Part shown: piece by piece, positions 7,665 through 16,221 of the stretch
Position numbering within the stretch: the first letter of the stretch is position 1
How the letters are laid out: the number at the start of each line of letters is the position of its first letter
Origin: Lachnospiraceae bacterium
GTDB lineage: Bacteria > Bacillota > Clostridia > Lachnospirales > Lachnospiraceae
NCBI GenBank assembly: GCA_017558145.1
Contig: JAFYWF010000004.1
Span: 1 to 64,000, forward strand
Length of the DNA stretch: 64,000 bases
Reading direction: 5' to 3'
The notes under the pieces: generated by a model
Databases searched by the model: none
Told to the model about the DNA's origin: nothing
What the model saw: the letters and a program-made list of their open reading frames with translations, nothing else
Translations under genes and position numbers: made by a program

Positions 7665-9590
7665 TTATGCTGATTTGGGTGTTCCGGCACTATTTACAGT
7701 TTCTCTCCCCTCTTCACTGAGAGAGTCACATTCCGGAATTTCTCCTTCAATATTTTCCAACAACCAATCTATATCAATAATTTCCTGCAAGCTTAAAACT
7801 CCATCCGGATTTTTTAGTTGTTTTCCATGTTGCATTTTGATGATTCCCTGAAACGGATTATAGTTGCCATTGCAAATAGAATTTTGCAATACTTCCACCA
7901 ACTTTCTTACACTTTCCGGTAAATGATTAGAACAAATCAATTCAACAACACCTGCTGACATGCCCCAATAATAATTGAATGCTTTTTTACTGGAACCAAA
8001 TTCTGTTTGGAAAGATTTGTTAATGATGCTTCGAATCAATTTTTCATAATAAACTCCCCAATTCCATATCGGCATTGCCAAATTAATTTTCTTATTACCC
8101 CTATATTCATAAAGTCCATAGGCGTTTTTATCTTCTCCCATTGGACTTTTTAAATCCTGAGAAGAAATAATTCGCACACCTTTTTCTTTCAGTCGATTAA
8201 CAGCTGCTTCAACACCATCAACACAAGACCATTCCAAATAAATTTTGGCTCTTGGATTTACCATTTGTACTCCTAAAGCAAACGCATTAATTCCGGCAAT
8301 CTGACCATAAATAGGGTAATCACATAAATATCCCACTTTATTATCATCTGCCATAGTACCGGCTATGACTCCAATCAAAAACTTAGCTTCATACATTCTG
8401 GCGTAATAGGTACAAACTGATCTATGTGGTTTATTTAAAGAGCAATTAAATACAATAACTTCCGGATGCTCCACTGCCACAGCAAGACTTGCCGGTAATA
8501 ATTTGGCGGATGTTGTAAAAATAATACGGTTTCCTTCTGCAATTGCCTGCTCCAATACTACTTTGGCCTCTTTTTCCATAGCATCATCATAAACTTTGGT
8601 AATCACATTTCCATCAAAAACCTTCTGCGCATGTAATCTACCTAATTCATGACCATATACCCAGCCGGAAGTAACAGGATTCTTATCATAAATAAATGCA
8701 ACCTGCTGTTTCTTTTCTCCTCGGTCACTAAATATTTTTTCCCAAAACTTTTGCTTATATTTATCCCAATTTTCTTCCGGTACTTCCTTCAAAGCAATAT
8801 GTTCTGTTTCTTCCAGCAGACATACCTCTTTCCATATCTTCAATAAAGACTTTTTAATCTGTTCATTGCTCTTAGAAATCAAATCAGAAAATCCATATAT
8901 TTTTAAATACGTAAGCATAGCATCTGAAGGCGTCACGTGAACCCTCTCTCCATTTAATTCATGAAAAGCCTTTTTTAAATTGTAAAATGCTGTTTTAAAA
9001 TGAGAACGGTCATCCTCGCTCCATACTTCATTTGGTGCTTTTCCCATCAATTTTTGAATTTGCTTAAAACATCCCAATTCAGAAAATTCCAAATAGTTTA
9101 TTTTACTGTATTCATAAAAATCCAACATTTCATAATAAACGTCTACTTCTTTGCTTCCATCTTTTACAGGCAAAACACGATATACTTCTGCCGGAATCGT
9201 TACTGCATCAAAAAACTTTAATACGCTAACCCTTTTATTCCCCTCTTGTACATAATAACGATTCATATACTCATAAACTTTTACACTGTCATGAATACCT
9301 TCTTCCACATGAGATTCACAAAGATCTCCCCACTTTAGTCCAAACTCTGTCTCAGGCAATAACAAGGGCATAAAATTTCTGGCAAAAGCATTAGCTCTGG
9401 AAGCTGTCCTGGTACCCACAATCCATTCTGTCGGCACTTGCATAAGTCCTACATATATTTCCGTCAGTACTTTATCTGAAGAAATCACACTATCCAATGC
9501 AGGTAAATACGGATTTTTTCCCTCACTTATACAAATTCTTCTTTCCTTTTGTCCTTTTTTTAATGCTTCTCTATAAAATTCACTTGCCAT
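7665..9590 (-). CDS. Cytosolic ParB-like/BMP (PnrA-like) fusion protein
   Basis: 641 residues, beginning MASEFYREALKKGQKERRIC with no signal peptide or lipobox. Residues about 40-140 resemble a ParB/sulfiredoxin fold (IVGTRTASRANAFARNF, then HVEEGIHDSVKVYEYMNRYY and VQEGNKRVSVLKFF, like the ParB G-N-H/K-R core). Residues about 295-600 form a complete BMP/Med domain of the nucleoside-binding PnrA type (QVAFIYDKNPVTSGWVYGHE, VGYLCDYPIYGQIAGINAFA, AMPIWNWGVYY). BMP domains normally act outside the cell as lipoproteins of ABC importers. Here the domain is probably an intracellular ligand sensor. The gene lies between a small-protein gene and an AraC gene in one likely operon. A regulatory or signalling role is inferred. 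Confidence 0.8.
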   Translation of the reverse strand: MASEFYREALKKGQKERRICISEGKNPYLPALDSVISSDKVLTEIYVGLMQVPTEWIVGTRTASRANAFARNFMPLLLPETEFGLKWGDLCESHVEEGIHDSVKVYEYMNRYYVQEGNKRVSVLKFFDAVTIPAEVYRVLPVKDGSKEVDVYYEMLDFYEYSKINYLEFSELGCFKQIQKLMGKAPNEVWSEDDRSHFKTAFYNLKKAFHELNGERVHVTPSDAMLTYLKIYGFSDLISKSNEQIKKSLLKIWKEVCLLEETEHIALKEVPEENWDKYKQKFWEKIFSDRGEKKQQVAFIYDKNPVTSGWVYGHELGRLHAQKVFDGNVITKVYDDAMEKEAKVVLEQAIAEGNRIIFTTSAKLLPASLAVAVEHPEVIVFNCSLNKPHRSVCTYYARMYEAKFLIGVIAGTMADDNKVGYLCDYPIYGQIAGINAFALGVQMVNPRAKIYLEWSCVDGVEAAVNRLKEKGVRIISSQDLKSPMGEDKNAYGLYEYRGNKKINLAMPIWNWGVYYEKLIRSIINKSFQTEFGSSKKAFNYYWGMSAGVVELICSNHLPESVRKLVEVLQNSICNGNYNPFQGIIKMQHGKQLKNPDGVLSLQEIIDIDWLLENIEGEIPECDSLSEEGRETVNSAGTPKSA

Positions 9591-9621
9591 AATATCACCA
9601 TTCTAAATGTTAAAAATCTCT

Positions 9622-9855
9622 TTAGTTATTTGCCATAAAATTCAATAATCTTTGTGCATCTGCATAATTGTATGTCTTAATCCGAACAGACGGAACTATG
9701 CAATTCGATATAATCTTTACAAAAATTACGTATTTTGTAAGTGTAGATTTTAAATTAAATCTATCTCCCTGTTCCGTTACCAGTTCCACTTTTCCTTCAC
9801 ATTTGTCAACAGTTTCAAAAAATTTATCAATATTGTTCATATTTGTAAATGTCAT
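9622..9855 (-). CDS. Small conserved protein, paralogue of the 81-residue protein at 3872-4117
   Basis: 77 residues from the ATG at 9855-9853, with AAAGGAG 6 bases upstream (an in-frame ATG at 9873 would place that site inside the gene). The central CEGKVELVTEQGDRFNLKS differs from the paralogue at one position (Phe/Tyr). The rest is about half identical. Function unknown; no motif suggests catalysis. It is the first gene of a likely operon with the ParB-like/BMP protein and an AraC regulator. Its promoter shares the operator and spacing of the GPH symporter promoter. Confidence 0.85.
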   Translation of the reverse strand: MTFTNMNNIDKFFETVDKCEGKVELVTEQGDRFNLKSTLTKYVIFVKIISNCIVPSVRIKTYNYADAQRLLNFMANN

Positions 9856-9908
9856 TATGCAAGCTCCTTTCATCTGTTTTTTTGTTGTTTTTTCTTTTTT
9901 ATGCCTTT

Positions 9909-9937
9909 ATTATAGGAATTCTTTTTGTCATTTTCCA
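9909..9937 (-). promoter_or_regulatory. Activator-type promoter of the small-protein/BMP/AraC operon
   Basis: On the minus strand TATAAT (9914-9909) has a weak TGGAAA at the -35 position (9937-9932) with a 17-bp spacer. The operator ATGCAC at 9958 lies 43 bp upstream of the -10, identical to the layout at 199-248. Confidence 0.55.
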
Positions 9938-9957
9938 TTTCATATATTGGATGAATT

Positions 9958-9995
9958 ATGCACAAAATGAAACGAATAAATACATTTTGTTCTAA
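9958..9995 (+). promoter_or_regulatory. AraC-type operator (site B)
   Basis: ATGCACAAAATGAAAC (9958-9973) matches site A at 14 or more of 16 positions. A degraded second copy (ATACATTTTGTTC) begins about 22 bp on, at 9980. The region 9941-9980 aligns with 231-270 without gaps. Confidence 0.55.
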
Positions 9996-10052
9996 CTTAA
10001 AAACAGATGAGGTCATTCTATAAAATGTTATATTGATTCATAGAAAACATAT

Positions 10053-10090
10053 AAAAAAGAGTATGACAAAAATTTCCATACTCTCTTTTT
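10053..10090. terminator. Isolated bidirectional terminator-like hairpin
   Basis: GAGTATG (10059-10065) and CATACTC (10077-10083) form the stem, with A6 before and CTTTTTG after, so both strands read stem plus T-run. It lies between two divergent promoters, where no known gene ends. It may end an unannotated short transcript or insulate the two promoters. Confidence 0.6.
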
Positions 10091-10147
10091 GTATTATTCA
10101 TTTATAATTTATTTTTCAATTAATTTGGCTTTCTTTTTTTCTTTCAC

Positions 10148-10175
10148 TTGACACTTCTTCCTTGTTTTGTATAAT
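10148..10175 (+). promoter_or_regulatory. Consensus sigma-A promoter of tauE-like gene
   Basis: Perfect TTGACA (10148-10153), 16-bp spacer, perfect TATAAT (10170-10175). The predicted transcript starts near 10182, giving a leader of about 70 nt before the ATG at 10254. Confidence 0.8.
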
Positions 10176-10204
10176 CAAAAAGATACAAAAGAAAGGATCT
10201 AAAA

Positions 10205-10241
10205 AAGCATCAAATAAAAATTCTTTTATTTATAAATGCTT
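10205..10241 (+). promoter_or_regulatory. Hairpin between the ribosome binding site and start codon of the tauE-like gene
   Basis: Arms AAGCAT (10205-10210) and ATGCTT (10236-10241), plus inner AAATAAAA/TTTTATTT, form a 14-bp stem with one internal loop. The only good ribosome binding site (AAAGGA, 10192-10197) lies before it and the likely ATG (10254) after it. Folding would bring the two close together. Confidence 0.45.
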
Positions 10242-10253
10242 CTTTATTATATT

Positions 10254-11015
10254 ATGGAATTAACACTTACTACTTATCTGATCGTCTGCCCATTATTATT
10301 TTTAGCAGGCTTCATTGATGCTATCGGTGGCGGTGGCGGCTTAATTTCCCTACCGGCTTACTTACTGGCAGGTCTACCGGTGCATCAGGCAATTGCTACC
10401 AACAAATTATCTTCTGCTTGTGGAACTACCTTGGCAACCTTTCGTTTTATTAAAAATGGACTTGTTAATCTAAAATTTGCTATTCCGTCTGTAATTACAG
10501 CTATCCTTGGTTCCTCCATTGGAGCGAAACTGTCTCTTCTTGCACCCGAGGGAATCATGGAAAAGCTCCTATTCATTATTTTACCAATTGCAGCCTTTAT
10601 CGTATTAAACAGAAAAATATTTAAGGATAATCCTAATGCCACTTTACAGTTGGATATCAAAACCTATCTGGTATCTATCTTTGCTGCTTTTATCATAGGA
10701 ATGTACGATGGCTTTTATGGTCCCGGCACAGGTACTTTTTTAATTATTGCCTTTACTGTATTTGGTAAAATGAATGTTTCCACTGCCAATGCACAAGCAA
10801 AAGTCATTAATTTAACTACCAACATCACTTCCCTGACTATATTTTTGTTAAACGGACAAGTTTTATTTTCTTTAGGCATCACTGCTGCTATCTGCAATAT
10901 GATTGGCGGATATCTTGGTGCCGGTTTAGTCATGCAAAAAGGAAGCAGAATCGTAAAACCTACAATTCTGCTTGTATTATTCCTGTTATTTTTAAAAATA
11001 CTTGGTATCTTCTAA
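10254..11015 (+). CDS. TSUP-family permease (TauE/SafE-like)
   Basis: 253 residues from the ATG at 10254 (MELTLTTYLIVCPLLFLAGF); an in-frame ATG at 10236 lies inside the hairpin. About eight membrane segments. The family signature is FIDAIGGGGGLISLPAYLLAGLP (read in parts) with ATNKLSSACGT after it, and the second-half repeat GMYDGFYGPGTGTFL. TSUP proteins move sulfite, sulfoacetate, taurine-derived or other small organic anions. The substrate here is unknown. It converges with the symporter gene 15 bp away, without space for a terminator. Confidence 0.88.
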   Translation: MELTLTTYLIVCPLLFLAGFIDAIGGGGGLISLPAYLLAGLPVHQAIATNKLSSACGTTLATFRFIKNGLVNLKFAIPSVITAILGSSIGAKLSLLAPEGIMEKLLFIILPIAAFIVLNRKIFKDNPNATLQLDIKTYLVSIFAAFIIGMYDGFYGPGTGTFLIIAFTVFGKMNVSTANAQAKVINLTTNITSLTIFLLNGQVLFSLGITAAICNMIGGYLGAGLVMQKGSRIVKPTILLVLFLLFLKILGIF

Positions 11016-11029
11016 TGGATACTTTTTGA

Positions 11030-12301
11030 TTAATCTTTATTAAATACTTCTTTATCCAAAGAACCCTCCTGATGACAAACAATAGTTGTACATACCGCAT
11101 CACCGGTGATATTTACTGCAGTTCTGATCATATCTAAAATACGGTCAATACCCATAATCAAAGCAATTCCTTCCGTAGGAAGACCTACAGAAGTTAATAC
11201 CATGGCCAAAGTAACGAGACCAACACTTGGTACCCCTGCTGTACCAATAGAAGCAATGGTTGCTGTTAATACTACTGTTGCCAGATTTCCTAATGTCAAT
11301 TCAATCCCAAATGCCTGAGCAATGAACACTACCGCAACTCCCTGCATGATAGAGGTTCCATCCATATTAATGGTAGCCCCTAAAGGAATGGTAAAAGATG
11401 AAATCTGCTTGGAAACACCCATTTTCTTGGTTAAGGTATCAATAGACATCGGAATTGTTGCATTACTGGTTGCTGTAGAAAATGCAAATCCCATAACCGG
11501 TAAAAATTTCTTGATAAACTTAAACGGATTTAATCTGGTAAATACAAACAATAGAATCTGATATACACCAAAACACTGGATTACCAATGCTAATACCACA
11601 CATCCCATATATTTTAACATTGGTAAAAATGCGGAAAATCCAACCGTAGCAAAGGTTCTCGAAATCAAACAAAATACGCCAAGAGGTGCTAGCTTCATTA
11701 CCGTATTGGTCATTTCCATCATGACATCATTAAACTGACTAAAGAAGTTTGCTACCACATCTGTCTTATGTCCTAATTTTGCCAGCATTACACCTACAAA
11801 CAATGCAAACACAATAATGGGAAGCATGTCCCCATTTGCCATTGCATTAACAGGATTTTTAGGAATAATATTTAACAAAGTATCTGCAATGGTAGGGCTG
11901 GCCGCTGCCTGAGAAACCTCAGCTACCTGGATTTTATCCATATCTAACCCTAAGCCCGGATCAATAGCATAAGCTGTCAACAACGCAATACTTACTGCCA
12001 TGGCAGTAGTAGCAATATAAAATAATATGGTCTTAACACCAACTTTTCCTAATGTTTTCGTATCCCCAATAGCCATACTTCCACATACTAAAGAGCAAAA
12101 TACCAAGGGAACTACTAACATTTGCATTAAGCGAATAAATCCCTGACCACAAACATAAAGTACACCTTCAATAATTACATTAGTTTTAAAATCACTTTCC
12201 GGAATCAGATAATGAAGAATAATTCCAAATACTGCACCTACCAAAAGAGAAATGAAAATGGTAGTAGAAAGTCCTAATGCTTTTTTCTTATTTTTACTCA
12301 C
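11030..12301 (-). CDS. Sodium:dicarboxylate/amino acid symporter (DAACS family)
   Basis: 423 residues with about eight membrane segments and the two re-entrant loops of the GltP/DctA family. The family motif is ATINMDGTSIMQGVAVVFIA and the C-terminal substrate-site helix contains GIDRILDMIRTAVNITGDAV, the common pattern for dicarboxylate or acidic/neutral amino acid carriers. It uses a GTG start (complement of 12299-12301), which shares one base with the TAG stop of the upstream SDR gene, with GGAGG before it. The two proteins are therefore translationally coupled. Likely substrate: C4-dicarboxylate, aspartate/glutamate or serine. Confidence 0.92.
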   Translation of the reverse strand: MSKNKKKALGLSTTIFISLLVGAVFGIILHYLIPESDFKTNVIIEGVLYVCGQGFIRLMQMLVVPLVFCSLVCGSMAIGDTKTLGKVGVKTILFYIATTAMAVSIALLTAYAIDPGLGLDMDKIQVAEVSQAAASPTIADTLLNIIPKNPVNAMANGDMLPIIVFALFVGVMLAKLGHKTDVVANFFSQFNDVMMEMTNTVMKLAPLGVFCLISRTFATVGFSAFLPMLKYMGCVVLALVIQCFGVYQILLFVFTRLNPFKFIKKFLPVMGFAFSTATSNATIPMSIDTLTKKMGVSKQISSFTIPLGATINMDGTSIMQGVAVVFIAQAFGIELTLGNLATVVLTATIASIGTAGVPSVGLVTLAMVLTSVGLPTEGIALIMGIDRILDMIRTAVNITGDAVCTTIVCHQEGSLDKEVFNKD

Positions 12302-13134
12302 TATTCAATTCCTCCGCTTTCTGTCAAATATTCTTTTAACGCCGTTTTCCATTCTGCCGGTTGTTCGATTCCATTTAAACGAAGCATCATATTATCCAAA
12401 ACGGAATAAGTTGCTCTGGCTTGTACCGGTTTCAACACTAATTTATCTGTATTATTAGTATATTCCAATACTGCCTGTGCTAATTCATATCTGCTGCAAC
12501 TTCCCTGACATACTGCATGATAAATTCCGTATTCCTCTTCATCTATAAAATGACAAATTAATTTTGCCAATTCCTTACTACTGGTTGGCACTGCAAACTG
12601 ATTATTAGCAACTTCTAATTCTTCCTGATTACCTACTGCTCTAAGTACCTTATCTACAAAATCTCTTCCAATGCCATAAATCCAAGAACTTCTGATAATT
12701 GTGAATTTATCATTCAATTGCATGAGGAATTTTTCTCCCGCTTCCTTACTTTTTCCATAAATTGTCTTTGGATGAGTTTCATCAAATTCGTTATATGGTT
12801 TATCTGATTGGAGATCAAAAACGTCATCTGTAGAAATGTGAATTACTTTTGCACATACCTCCTGGGCTGCTAAAGCAATATTTCTAACACCAATCGCATT
12901 TACTTTGTATGCTTCATCGATATGTGTTTCGCAGTATTCTGCATCGGACAATCCTGCACAGTTAATAATGACATCAGGACGATTTACGCGTACGTAAGTT
13001 TTTACCTGATGTAAATCTGTAATATCTACTTCTTTAATATCTGTTGTCATAAGACGATATTCCATACAATCTAATACTTCTGTTAAAGCACTTCCTACGT
13101 GTCCTTCCGAACCTGTGATCCAAACTCTTATCAT
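12301..13134 (-). CDS. SDR-family dTDP-4-dehydrorhamnose reductase-like protein
   Basis: 277 residues. The N-terminal nucleotide-binding loop is GSEGHVGSAL (8-17). DVIINCAGLSDAEYCE and HISTDDVFD follow, and the catalytic YGKSK is near residue 145. This is the RmlD/RfbD branch of extended SDR enzymes, which reduce a dTDP-4-keto sugar. No rmlA/B/C gene is nearby, and the position between tmk and an ion-coupled symporter does not support a rhamnose operon. The exact substrate is therefore open. ATG preceded by AAGGAAGG. It is followed immediately by the symporter with a 1-base overlap. Confidence 0.8.
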   Translation of the reverse strand: MIRVWITGSEGHVGSALTEVLDCMEYRLMTTDIKEVDITDLHQVKTYVRVNRPDVIINCAGLSDAEYCETHIDEAYKVNAIGVRNIALAAQEVCAKVIHISTDDVFDLQSDKPYNEFDETHPKTIYGKSKEAGEKFLMQLNDKFTIIRSSWIYGIGRDFVDKVLRAVGNQEELEVANNQFAVPTSSKELAKLICHFIDEEEYGIYHAVCQGSCSRYELAQAVLEYTNNTDKLVLKPVQARATYSVLDNMMLRLNGIEQPAEWKTALKEYLTESGGIE

Positions 13135-13183
13135 TTTAATTTCCTTCCTTTTGCATCTTAATCGCTATATGCTACTATTTATT

Positions 13184-13810
13184 TTAACGCTCTAAAATAG
13201 GCTCTACCTGTTTCCAAATTTCTTCTGCGATTTCTTCCGGTGTTTTTGTACCGTCTACTATCAAAATGTTTTCTTCCCCACCAAGCATATCAAAGGCTTT
13301 CAAATAATTTTCACGTACCTTTTCCAAGCGTGATTTTTTCTCAAACAATTCTGTATGAAAACGGTTTTTCGTAATACGTTCCATAGCAGTATCCGCATCA
13401 ATATCAATAAAAATATTGATATCAGGTCGTAATATTTTTGCACTTTCTTCGTTAGTTTTAATCACCCAATCCATAGGTACATCTACACTATGATAGGCAT
13501 AAGAAGAAAAATAATATCTATCAGTAATAACTGCAATTCCATCCTCTATCTTTTTGGCAATTCCATCCACATCATTTAATAAATGATCTAATCTGTCTGC
13601 AGCAAACATTGCTGCAATTACTCTGTTATCAGTTTTGATTCTTCCTGTCAAAATCTGACGAGTCAAAGAACCAATGGGTCCACTGGAAGGCTCACATGTC
13701 TGATAACAACGAATTCCCTTTTCTTTTATCTTTTCATTTAATAATTGAATCTGAGTACTTTTCCCACTTCCATCAATACCCTCAAATGCAATAAAAATAC
13801 CTTTTCCCAT
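13184..13810 (-). CDS. tmk: Thymidylate kinase
   Basis: 208 residues. P-loop FEGIDGSGKSTQ (8-19), the DRYYFSSYAYHS substrate loop near 95-106, and a LID segment RITKNRFHTELFEKK. It phosphorylates dTMP to dTDP for DNA synthesis in the cytosol. Length and motif order are normal for the family. AGGAG lies upstream of the ATG. First gene of a likely tmk-SDR-symporter operon (49-bp gap). Confidence 0.95.
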   Translation of the reverse strand: MGKGIFIAFEGIDGSGKSTQIQLLNEKIKEKGIRCYQTCEPSSGPIGSLTRQILTGRIKTDNRVIAAMFAADRLDHLLNDVDGIAKKIEDGIAVITDRYYFSSYAYHSVDVPMDWVIKTNEESAKILRPDINIFIDIDADTAMERITKNRFHTELFEKKSRLEKVRENYLKAFDMLGGEENILIVDGTKTPEEIAEEIWKQVEPILER

Positions 13811-13986
13811 GATCTCTTCTCCTACCTGTAAAATATCATTAGTCCTTCATTCGCATAGTAAAAATAATTTTATCATATTTTCGTATGATAGGCAAACCAG
13901 TTGCCTGGTTTTATGGTTATAGCTATAATAATGTTACTTCTAAAAAGTAAATTTAAATAAAATATACAACTCAAAGGAGACTTAAC

Positions 13987-14769
13987 GTGAAAATTGTTTC
14001 TCTGGTAGAAAATACAACTATGAATAAAAATATAGATACGGAACATGGGCTCTCTCTCTATATCGAAACCCATGAACATAAAATACTATTTGATATGGGA
14101 CAAACAAATATGTTTTTAAATAATGCCCCCAAATTAGGAATTGATTTATCCACGATTGACATTGCCATTCTTTCTCATGGTCACTATGATCATGGTGGTG
14201 GATTATCTGATTTTTTAAAAATTAACGAAAAAGCAATGGTTTACATTAGTCAGTATGCATTTGAACCCTATTATCACGGCACTGAAAAATATATTGGAAT
14301 TGATCCTTCCTTAAAGAAAAATCACCGCATAGTATTAACAAATGATAAAACTGTAATTTCAAACGGTATTACTTTGTATCATTGTAACGAGAAAATACGA
14401 AAATTCGATTTAGGAAGTTTTGATTTGACCATAAAACAAGGCGAGCAATATTTTCCTGACATGTTTCTTCATGAACAATATTTGTTGTTGGAGGAAAATG
14501 GTAAAAGAATTCTTTTCAGCGGTTGTTCCCATAAGGGTATTTTAAACATTACAGAATGGTTTCATGCGGACATTTTAATAGGGGGATTCCATTTTTCCAA
14601 ACTCCCTCTAGACAATACCTTAAAAACATATGCAGATTATTTAAATCAGTATAAAACTGTCTTTTATACCTGCCATTGTACAGGACAAGAACAGTTTCAT
14701 TTTATGAAACAATATATGAATCGATTGTTTTATCTGTCTTCCGGTCAATCTATCGATATTGATACCTAA
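13987..14769 (+). CDS. MBL-fold metallo-hydrolase
   Basis: 260 residues with a GTG start and CAAAGGAG 7 bases upstream. The zinc motif is SHGHYDHGGGL (about 58-68), with further ligands in GCSHKGI (near 179) and GGFHF (near 199). The family includes the archaeal dihydropterin-ribofuranosyl-aminobenzene phosphate synthase-like proteins, common in Clostridia as single-domain cytosolic hydrolases of unknown substrate. It stands alone on the plus strand, divergent from tmk and followed by a strong terminator. Confidence 0.88.
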   Translation: MKIVSLVENTTMNKNIDTEHGLSLYIETHEHKILFDMGQTNMFLNNAPKLGIDLSTIDIAILSHGHYDHGGGLSDFLKINEKAMVYISQYAFEPYYHGTEKYIGIDPSLKKNHRIVLTNDKTVISNGITLYHCNEKIRKFDLGSFDLTIKQGEQYFPDMFLHEQYLLLEENGKRILFSGCSHKGILNITEWFHADILIGGFHFSKLPLDNTLKTYADYLNQYKTVFYTCHCTGQEQFHFMKQYMNRLFYLSSGQSIDIDT

Positions 14770-14802
14770 ACAACAAAAATTTTTTAGAATCCAGCAAAAA
14801 TT

Positions 14803-14838
14803 TAGAGCCTGTTGCAATTCAACTTGCAATAGGCTCTT
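14803..14838. terminator. Bidirectional terminator between the MBL gene and the flavin reductase gene
   Basis: AGAGCCTGTTGCAA and TTGCAATAGGCTCT form a 14-bp stem with one mismatch and a 6-base loop. TTTT follows on the plus strand and an AAATTTTTG region on the other. It lies between two convergent genes and can end both transcripts. Confidence 0.85.
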
Positions 14839-14847
14839 TTGGACATC

Positions 14848-15477
14848 TTATTTTACTACTTTTTCAAAATCACTGGCTGGATGTTTACACAAAGGACAAA
14901 TAAAATCTTCCGGAATTGGATCACCTTCATACTCATATCCACATACGGTACAACGCCAAACTGTTTTTCCTTTTTCTTCAGGTGATACAGGTTTCGCCTG
15001 TGGCTTCGGTTTAATATTTTCCTGGTAATAACTATAGGTCGCACTTGGAACATCACTTAATACTTCCATATCAGTGACTTCTGCAATAAATAAAGTATGG
15101 GTATCAAGATCTACTGTACTTTCTACTTTTGCAGAAATATAAGCATTCGTTCCTTTTGTAACATAGTAAATACCATTATCCGCTTTGGCAAACCCTACCA
15201 TACCTTCAAACTTATCTACATCTCTTCCTGTTTGAAAACCAAATCTTTCGAATAATTTGAAGCTAGCTTCCTCACTTATGATAGAAATATTAAATTTACC
15301 TGTTTCTTTTACAATATCATGAGTCAGATTCGCTTTATTTACAGCAATACTGATTCTATTCGGACTACTGGTTACCTGAGCTGCTGTATTGATAATACAA
15401 CCATTATGTTTACCATTTACAAAACCGGTTAACACAAACAATCCATAACTTAATTTAAACATCGCTTTATTGTTCAT
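14848..15477 (-). CDS. Flavin reductase-rubredoxin fusion (high-molecular-weight rubredoxin type)
   Basis: 209 residues. Residues 1-150 are a FMN-binding flavin reductase-like domain (GLFVLTGFVNGKHNGCIINT, NISIISEEASFKLFERFGFQ). A linker (KPKPQAKPVSPEEKGK) leads to a rubredoxin at about 170-209 with both CxxC knuckles (CTVCGYEYEGDPIPED, then CPLC). Such fusions shuttle electrons from NAD(P)H to rubrerythrin or flavodiiron proteins during oxygen detoxification in acetogens and other Clostridia. Rubrerythrin lies immediately upstream (30-bp gap) on the same strand, which supports an operon. Confidence 0.92.
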   Translation of the reverse strand: MNNKAMFKLSYGLFVLTGFVNGKHNGCIINTAAQVTSSPNRISIAVNKANLTHDIVKETGKFNISIISEEASFKLFERFGFQTGRDVDKFEGMVGFAKADNGIYYVTKGTNAYISAKVESTVDLDTHTLFIAEVTDMEVLSDVPSATYSYYQENIKPKPQAKPVSPEEKGKTVWRCTVCGYEYEGDPIPEDFICPLCKHPASDFEKVVK

Positions 15478-15507
15478 GTTGTTACACTACCCTTCTTTTT
15501 ATCTTGA

Positions 15508-16047
15508 CTAATAATTTTCTTCTCTTACTTCGAAGTATGCTTGTGGATGAGCACATACCGGACAAAGCTGTGGAGCAGCTACTGCCATTACAAGATGACC
15601 ACAGTTACGGCATTCCCACATAGTAACTCCACTTTTTTCAAATACTGCTTTTGTTTCTACATTATTGAGCAAAGCACGGTATCTTTCTTCATGACTCTTT
15701 TCGATTGCTGCTACACCACGGAATTTTGCTGCTAATTCAGGGAATCCTTCTTCATCTGCTTCTTTTGCCATTCTGTCATACATATCTGTCCATTCAAAAC
15801 TTTCACCTTCCGCTGCATGAAGAAGATTAGTTGCAGTATCTCCCAATTCACCCAATTCTTTAAACCACAATTTTGCATGTTCTTTTTCATTATCTGCAGT
15901 TTTTAAAAATAAAGCTGCAATCTGTTCATAACCTGCTTTCTTCGCTACTGACGCAAAATATGTGTATTTGTTTCTTGCCTGTGATTCACCTGCGAAAGCT
16001 TCCCATAAGTTTTTTTCTGTTTTTGTTCCTGCATATTTGTTTGCCAT
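15508..16047 (-). CDS. Rubrerythrin
   Basis: 179 residues. The N-terminal four-helix di-iron domain has [13 protein letters not shown] and [12 protein letters not shown], with a second pair in [11 protein letters not shown]. The C-terminal rubredoxin-like domain has CRNCG (near 145) and CPVC (near 162). It reduces hydrogen peroxide to water using electrons from rubredoxin, here very likely the fusion protein downstream. ATG with AAAGGAG upstream. Normal length. Confidence 0.95.
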   Translation of the reverse strand: MANKYAGTKTEKNLWEAFAGESQARNKYTYFASVAKKAGYEQIAALFLKTADNEKEHAKLWFKELGELGDTATNLLHAAEGESFEWTDMYDRMAKEADEEGFPELAAKFRGVAAIEKSHEERYRALLNNVETKAVFEKSGVTMWECRNCGHLVMAVAAPQLCPVCAHPQAYFEVREENY

Positions 16048-16221
16048 AATTTTTTTCTCCTTTTGTTTTTTATTCCTATTTATTTTTCACACTCACTACT
16101 TTATATTTTCGTCTCAGAAATAGGAATTATTACTGTTATTATTATGCAACAATTTTTGCTTAATTGCAACCTTTTTTTTTATTTTTTTTTATTTTATTTC
16201 TTCAATACCATCATTAATTGA

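Larger units (their letters stand above)
9856..10235. other. Divergent regulatory region between the small-protein operon and tauE
   Basis: No gene fits in these 380 bp. From left to right it holds the minus-strand promoter (9909-9937), the AraC-type operator (9958-9995), an isolated hairpin with T-tracts on both sides (10053-10090), a consensus plus-strand promoter (10148-10175) and the tauE leader with a hairpin. Confidence 0.7.
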
